Positions 7,219-10,639 of a DNA stretch of 10,639 nucleotides are shown here, one piece after another. Source of the stretch: an uncultured Parafilimonas sp. (GTDB lineage Bacteria; Bacteroidota; Bacteroidia; Chitinophagales; Chitinophagaceae); NCBI GenBank assembly GCA_937892395.1, contig CALAGJ010000197.1, positions 1 through 10,639 on the forward strand, given 5' to 3'. Position 1 is the stretch's first letter; every line of letters starts with the position of its first letter. The notes beneath the pieces are model-generated. The model searched no databases and was not told where the DNA came from. It saw only the letters and a program-made list of their open reading frames with translations. The position numbers were made by a program, and so were the translations under genes.

Positions 7219-7863
7219 CTAAGCGTACTTTACGATGATGGATTCAATCACATTAACCACATCTTCACATTTATCAGTTGCGGTTTCTAAAGCGTGGTAT
7301 ATTTCTCTTTTTTTAATCAGCACTTTTACATCGGGTTCCATTTCAAAAAGTCTTTCAATACTCATATCAAATACATCATCTGCTTGATTTTCTATACTGT
7401 TTACTTTTACGAGAGAACCTGTCATTTGCTGCAGATTTTTCATATTTTTCAATCCTTCAATCACAACTTTTATTTCTAAAGCAGCCTGCTCTATGAGTTC
7501 AGCTAATTTTTTTATACCACTATCGTCCGGGTTTACATTATAGAAATTTATTTTTTTAGCCGAGGCATAAATATAATCAGCTACATCATCCAAAGCAGTG
7601 GCAAGGTAGTGAATATCTTCTCTATCAAAAGGGGTTATAAAATTTAGACCCAATTCCATAAAAATGCGGTGTGTGGTTTCATCATTTTTATGTTCAAGAT
7701 TTTCCAATTCTGAAACTAGCGCAGATCTTTTTTCTTTTTCAGGTTCATTTACCATTTGTTTTAAAACCTTTGACATGGTAAGTACAGTATCGGCCACATT
7801 TTCAAATAAAGCATAAAATACTTTATCCTTTGGCATAAACAGTTTCATAATATTAAGTGCCAT
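7219..7863 (-). CDS. DUF47 (PhoU-like) PiT accessory protein
   Basis: A 214-residue, mostly helical, cytosolic protein of the DUF47/YkaA family, related to PhoU. The metal-binding ExxxD-type motifs of PhoU-like helices are seen: ELENLEHKND at 52-61, FDREDIHYLATALDDVADYI at 79-98, NQADD at 159-163 and the C-terminal EIYHALETATDKCEDVVNVIE stretch at 187-207 (shown here in part: D197, E200, D201). DUF47 genes are very often paired with pit, and the product is thought to regulate or assist that transporter. Here it is the first gene of the pair, so both probably use the promoter at 7880-7887. The ATG at 7863 opens with MALNIMKLF, a normal start for the family. No signal peptide. Confidence 0.93.
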   Translation of the reverse strand: MALNIMKLFMPKDKVFYALFENVADTVLTMSKVLKQMVNEPEKEKRSALVSELENLEHKNDETTHRIFMELGLNFITPFDREDIHYLATALDDVADYIYASAKKINFYNVNPDDSGIKKLAELIEQAALEIKVVIEGLKNMKNLQQMTGSLVKVNSIENQADDVFDMSIERLFEMEPDVKVLIKKREIYHALETATDKCEDVVNVIESIIVKYA

Positions 7864-7879
7864 CTACAAAAAATTTTTA

Positions 7880-7887
7880 CAAAAATA
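7880..7887 (-). promoter_or_regulatory. Candidate -7 promoter element of DUF47-pit
   Basis: The minus strand reads TATTTTTG, a full match to TAnnTTTG, ending 16 nt before the DUF47 ATG and implying a leader of about a dozen nt. No TTTG is seen at the -33 distance. The TGATAA repeats lie further upstream, so activator-dependent initiation would fit. Confidence 0.45.
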
Positions 7888-7910
7888 ACAGTGACTATCT
7901 CTTCATTTAA

Positions 7911-7943
7911 ATGATAATAAAATGATAACAATTTGATAACATT
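7911..7943 (+). promoter_or_regulatory. Three TGATAA direct repeats at 11-nt steps, candidate response-regulator operator
   Basis: TGATAA occurs exactly at 7912, 7923 and 7934, each start 11 nt from the last, with AT-rich 5-nt spacers. A degraded fourth unit (AAGTAA, 7945) may follow. An 11-nt step between direct half-sites, one helical turn, is the geometry of PhoB/OmpR-family operators such as the E. coli pho box. The half-site itself differs from the E. coli one. The array lies between divergent phosphate-uptake genes, roughly -35 to -70 from either predicted start. The repeat is seen; the regulator is inferred. Confidence 0.5.
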
Positions 7944-7963
7944 AAAGTAATATTAAATTATTA

Positions 7964-7971
7964 TTGCTTTG
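7964..7971 (+). promoter_or_regulatory. Candidate -7 promoter element of the porin gene
   Basis: TTGCTTTG followed by CAT is one mismatch from TAnnTTTG and ends 7 nt before the ATG at 7979, implying an almost leaderless mRNA. The -33 position has no TTTG match and falls at the end of the TGATAA array, as expected if a bound activator replaces that element. Confidence 0.35.
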
Positions 7972-7978
7972 CATCGCT

Positions 7979-9271
7979 ATGAAATTTAAGTATCAAATTA
8001 TTCCATTTCTTTTTGTATTTATAAGTTTCCAAGGACATACACAATTCCTCATGGATATGGTGGATACAACCAAAGATATGGGCCGTGGTATGGTTGATAT
8101 TTATAAAAACCTTAACCACATCAGAATTGGTGGGTATATACAACCTCAGTATCAAGTGGCATCGGAGCCTGGAAGTCCTTCCTACATTGGTGGCGATTTT
8201 CCAAAAAATACCGATAGTAGGTTTATGTTGAGGAGAGGGCGGCTTCGATTTGACTATGTACGGTACACTGAGTATAATAGACCAAGCTTGCAATTTGTTT
8301 TTCAATTTGATGGTACAGAACGTGGGGTTTTTATTCGTGATTTCTGGGGCAGATGTTTTGATACCAAATATAACCTTTTTAGCTTTACTGCTGGCATGTT
8401 TGCCAGGCCTTTTGGATATGAAGTAAATCTTTCCTCCCAAGATAGAGAAAGTCCTGAAAGAGGTAGAATGAGTCAAATATTAATGCGTACTGAAAGAGAT
8501 TTAGGTGCTATGGTCAGCTTTGAGCCTCGCTCTAAGCAAAATTTTCTAAAGTATGTAAAAATAGATGCAGGATATTTTAATGGTCAAGGGCTTACTGCCA
8601 CCACAGATTTTGATAGTTTTAAAGATTTTATTGGTAGGGCTTCCCTTAGAAATATACCAGTAGCATCTAACATATCTTTGTCTGGGGGCATATCCTATTT
8701 TCAAGGAGGTATGCGGCAAAATAACGCCTCATTATATACAACCGAAATAAGTAACAACACAAAAGTAAACAAGGCTGATACATCTCATTTGGGCCAGCAT
8801 CTTTCCAGGCACTATAGAGGGGCAGATTTTCAGATTAAGTTTTTAGAAAAAAATAATATGCAAACTGAACTGAGAGCAGAATATTGGTATGGTAAACAGC
8901 CCGGTACTGCAAGTACCTCTGAAACACCTGCACAATTATTGAATGAACCTTACTATCTCCGCAATTTTAACGGTGCATATTTTTATGCACTTCAACATAT
9001 CTTCAATAATCAAAACCAGCTTGGATTTAAACTGGATTGGTATGATGCTAATACTAAAGTTAAAGAATCGGAAATAAAACCTGAGAATGGATTTAGTAGT
9101 GCGGACATAAAATATACTACCTTAGGTTTTGGGTATATTCATACCTTCAATCCTAATTTAAAAGTGATAGCTTGGTATGATAGGGTATGGAATGAGAAAA
9201 CAGGATTGACCGGTTATGAATCCGATGCCAAAGACAATGTATTTACAATGAGAATGCAGTTTAGGTTTTAA
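7979..9271 (+). CDS. Outer-membrane porin, phosphate-selective OprO/OprP type
   Basis: A 430-residue exported beta-barrel protein. The signal peptide is MKFKYQIIPFLFVFISFQG with cleavage near HTQ (20-22), which fixes the ATG at 7979; a TTG at 7964 in the same frame would only add five residues ahead of it. After a short periplasmic stretch, the barrel begins at IRIGGYIQPQYQ (about 49-59), typical of the porin O/P family. It continues with SRFMLRRGRLRFDY and FQFDG strands and the conserved LGAMVSFEP region. Alternating hydrophobic strands run to the C-terminus, which ends MRMQFRF with the terminal Phe used for outer-membrane assembly. In Pseudomonas such porins take phosphate or polyphosphate; substrate choice here rests on family and on the divergent DUF47-pit neighbour. 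The 107-nt gap upstream of DUF47's start carries the shared candidate operator. A terminator lies about 100 nt downstream. Confidence 0.92.
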   Translation: MKFKYQIIPFLFVFISFQGHTQFLMDMVDTTKDMGRGMVDIYKNLNHIRIGGYIQPQYQVASEPGSPSYIGGDFPKNTDSRFMLRRGRLRFDYVRYTEYNRPSLQFVFQFDGTERGVFIRDFWGRCFDTKYNLFSFTAGMFARPFGYEVNLSSQDRESPERGRMSQILMRTERDLGAMVSFEPRSKQNFLKYVKIDAGYFNGQGLTATTDFDSFKDFIGRASLRNIPVASNISLSGGISYFQGGMRQNNASLYTTEISNNTKVNKADTSHLGQHLSRHYRGADFQIKFLEKNNMQTELRAEYWYGKQPGTASTSETPAQLLNEPYYLRNFNGAYFYALQHIFNNQNQLGFKLDWYDANTKVKESEIKPENGFSSADIKYTTLGFGYIHTFNPNLKVIAWYDRVWNEKTGLTGYESDAKDNVFTMRMQFRF

Positions 9272-9323
9272 GAAATTAATAATTTCATAATACAAATGTT
9301 GTTTAAAGAGCAAAGTATCATAC

Positions 9324-9331
9324 CATTTTTG
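9324..9331 (+). promoter_or_regulatory. Weak promoter-like box upstream of the terminator
   Basis: CATTTTTG followed by CAT is one mismatch from TAnnTTTG, with a TTG at 9299-9301 (22-nt spacer). If active it would make a transcript of about 58 nt ending at the terminator. It could equally be a chance match inside the porin 3' untranslated region. Confidence 0.18.
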
Positions 9332-9368
9332 CATCAATTCATAGCAGAACGAGCAGATTTACAATTCG

Positions 9369-9393
9369 GCCTCTTTTTTTAAGGAGGCTTTTT
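9369..9393 (+). terminator. Intrinsic terminator after the porin gene
   Basis: GCCTCTTT, a TTTT loop and AAGGAGGC form an 8-bp stem with one G-T wobble, followed directly by five T. It stands 97 nt beyond the porin stop. It is the strongest terminator in the window and ends plus-strand transcription before the hydrolase gene. Confidence 0.8.
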
Positions 9394-9525
9394 GATTATT
9401 TTGATTTAAGTTATCATTGCGCCTGTTTACTGAAATCTTCCGATTATATCATTCTATACTAAAATAATTAATAAATCAACCGTAAACTTGGATTCTGCAA
9501 CAATAATAAATTCAAAATTATTTTT

Positions 9526-10639
9526 ATGAAATTATATACTATCAATACAGGGTATTTTAAGTTAGATGGAGGTGCCATGTTTGGAGTAGTGCCAAAATCT
9601 ATCTGGAACAAGCTCAACCCGGCGGATGATGCAAATCTTTGCAACTGGGCTATGCGGTGTTTACTGATTGTAGAAGGCGACAAAAAAATATTAATTGATA
9701 CGGGTATTGGAGATAAGCAGGATGAAAAATTTTTTAGTCACTATTATCTCAATGGCAATGATAGTTTAGAGCAATCTCTTGCTGCTTATGGATTTTCAAA
9801 AGATGATATAACTGATGTTGTTCACACACATTTACATTTTGATCATTGTGGAGGAAGTATCGTACGAAATGAAGCTGGCAAATTGATTCCAGCATTCAGC
9901 AATGCCACTTACTGGTCAAATAAAACACACTGGAAATGGGCAACTGAACCCAACGACAGAGAGAAAGCATCTTTTCTAAAAGAAAATATTTTACCGATAG
10001 AATCATCTGGTAAATTGCAATGGATTAATGGTGGTGCTCTGCCACCCATAACCAATGGCACAATGCCGCTGGAGTATGTGGCCTCTGGCATTATACCTGG
10101 TCTTTCCTTTCTTTTTGTACATGGCCATACAGCAGCCATGATGCTGCCGATTATTGAGTATAATCCTAATACTTTTTTAGTGTATATGGCAGATTTATTG
10201 CCAGCGGCAGCTCATATTCCTTTACCTTATGTTATGGGGTACGATATGTTTCCGCTTACTACATTAAACGAAAAGAAACAAGCCATTAAAGATTTCCAGG
10301 CTAATATTAAAAAATACGAACAACAACAAGGTAAAGTTCGTAATAACCGTGAGTACGATGCGATCACTAAAGAAATTGAATTTCAAAATTTAGAAATTCA
10401 ATTAGCTGAAAAAAGAATGAAAGAAGCATCTGCTAACCTTGTTTTAAAAAACGAATTGTTAGAAAAAAGTAGTGTTGAATTTGAAGAAAGAAGCAAAGAT
10501 TTAAAAGTTAAAAAAGCTGAACTTGACGAAATTATAGCCGAAACAGAAAAAGAAGAAAAAGAATTATTAGTTGAAAGTAATAATGCTGCTGCGGGCATTG
10601 AAGATAGATTATTAAATGCGTATAAACGTATTCGTTCAA
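9526..10639 (+). CDS. MBL-fold metallo-hydrolase fused in frame to a zinc-ribbon protein coiled coil; runs off the window
   Basis: The frame is open for 371 residues with no stop. Residues 1 to about 248 are a metallo-beta-lactamase-fold hydrolase, cytosolic, close to the lactonase-like (YtnP/AHL-lactonase-type) branch. It has the zinc motif HTHLHFDHCGG at 100-110 (H102, H104, D106, H107), a third histidine in HGHTAA (H201), the bridging Asp in MADLLP (D223) and the C-terminal HIPLPYVMGYD at 230-240. The family then normally runs on some 40 residues to a last metal-ligand His (FEHD-like); that part is absent. From about residue 249 the protein becomes a Lys/Glu-rich coiled coil (see the separate entry). 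Transition falls at LNEKKQ (247-252). This could be an assembly chimera or a true deletion/fusion; as written the hydrolase lacks its last zinc ligand. Start ATG at 9526 is the natural one. Substrate unknown. Confidence 0.8.
   Translation, partial: MKLYTINTGYFKLDGGAMFGVVPKSIWNKLNPADDANLCNWAMRCLLIVEGDKKILIDTGIGDKQDEKFFSHYYLNGNDSLEQSLAAYGFSKDDITDVVHTHLHFDHCGGSIVRNEAGKLIPAFSNATYWSNKTHWKWATEPNDREKASFLKENILPIESSGKLQWINGGALPPITNGTMPLEYVASGIIPGLSFLFVHGHTAAMMLPIIEYNPNTFLVYMADLLPAAAHIPLPYVMGYDMFPLTTLNEKKQAIKDFQANIKKYEQQQGKVRNNREYDAITKEIEFQNLEIQLAEKRMKEASANLVLKNELLEKSSVEFEERSKDLKVKKAELDEIIAETEKEEKELLVESNNAAAGIEDRLLNAYKRIRS
10270..10639 (+). other. Middle fragment of a C4-type zinc-ribbon protein (DUF164/CT398-like), fused to the hydrolase
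   Basis: The segment reads on from the hydrolase as a long coiled coil: IKKYEQQQGKVRNNREYDAI, then TKEIEFQNLEIQLAEKR, ETEKEEKELL and RLLNAYKRIR. I recognise this as the central part of the Bacteroidota zinc-ribbon protein of roughly 250 residues, which ends in paired CxxC motifs. Its first 80 or so residues are missing, and the zinc ribbon would lie beyond the window. Base composition shifts too: 15 of 60 are G/C at 10441-10500 against 31 of 60 at 10021-10080, partly explained by Lys/Glu richness. Function of the family is unclear. Confidence 0.75.

Larger units (their letters stand above)
9272..9525. other. Noncoding gap after the porin gene
   Basis: This 254-nt AT-rich stretch holds no convincing gene on either strand. 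Seen in it: a small palindrome directly behind the porin stop (GAAATT, AAT, AATTTC, 9272-9286), a weak promoter-like box at 9324-9331, an intrinsic terminator at 9369-9393, and TAAACTTG at 9483-9490, one mismatch from TAnnTTTG, which might serve the next gene. Confidence 0.7.

Noticed and set aside
7911..7943. TGATAA array as a CRISPR or minisatellite
   Set aside because: Only three 6-nt units with short AT-rich spacers; far too small for a CRISPR, and the position between divergent promoters fits an operator better.
7961..8476. Long antisense frame of 171 codons opposite the porin 5' half
   Set aside because: It lies wholly opposite a well-supported porin gene, its product resembles no family I know, and its composition is that of a shadow frame.
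9272..9286. GAAATT/AATTTC palindrome behind the porin stop as a terminator
   Set aside because: The stem is six mostly A-T pairs with no T-run, and a much better terminator lies at 9369-9393.

Overview
The window looks like a low-GC chromosome segment of a Bacteroidota bacterium, probably Chitinophagia-like; I cannot place it further. The reasons are the YfbK-type VWA protein with a carboxypeptidase-regulatory-like N-terminal domain, the GH73/LysM glucosaminidase, the OprO/OprP-type porin beside a DUF47-PiT pair, poor Shine-Dalgarno sequences, and several copies of the Bacteroidota -7 promoter element (TAnnTTTG or one mismatch). Both ends cut through genes, so it may be a whole contig or a slice.

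Layout, left to right. Positions 1-1438 (-): C-terminally truncated, exported VWA protein. 1530-3088 (-): hpt (purine salvage) directly behind a secreted glucosaminidase with two LysM domains, 2 nt apart. 3172-5323 (-): a sodium:solute symporter whose 3' end overlaps an O-methyltransferase by 11 nt. 5392-5964 (+): a LOG-family (TIGR00730) nucleoside-monophosphate phosphoribohydrolase, divergent from the symporter. 6031-7863 (-): a DUF47 PhoU-like protein followed by a PiT phosphate transporter. 7979-9271 (+): an OprO/OprP-type outer-membrane porin divergent from DUF47-pit. 9272-9525: noncoding, with a good intrinsic terminator. 9526-10639 (+): a metallo-beta-lactamase-fold hydrolase that switches, in frame, into the coiled coil of an unrelated zinc-ribbon protein.

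The best functional unit is the phosphate module. The porin would bring phosphate or another anion across the outer membrane, PiT would carry it across the inner membrane, and DUF47 is the usual PiT partner. The 115-bp gap between the divergent starts holds three TGATAA repeats stepped by exactly 11 nt, the geometry of a PhoB/OmpR-family operator, with a candidate -7 box on each side. This could be the shared phosphate-control site.

I see no undescribed multi-gene system, CRISPR array, mobile element, rRNA or tRNA. The points most worth checking are the 11-nt repeats, the abrupt in-frame fusion near 10,270 (a likely assembly chimera, but possibly a real rearrangement), and the VWA gene that lacks an ATG where its signal peptide begins.
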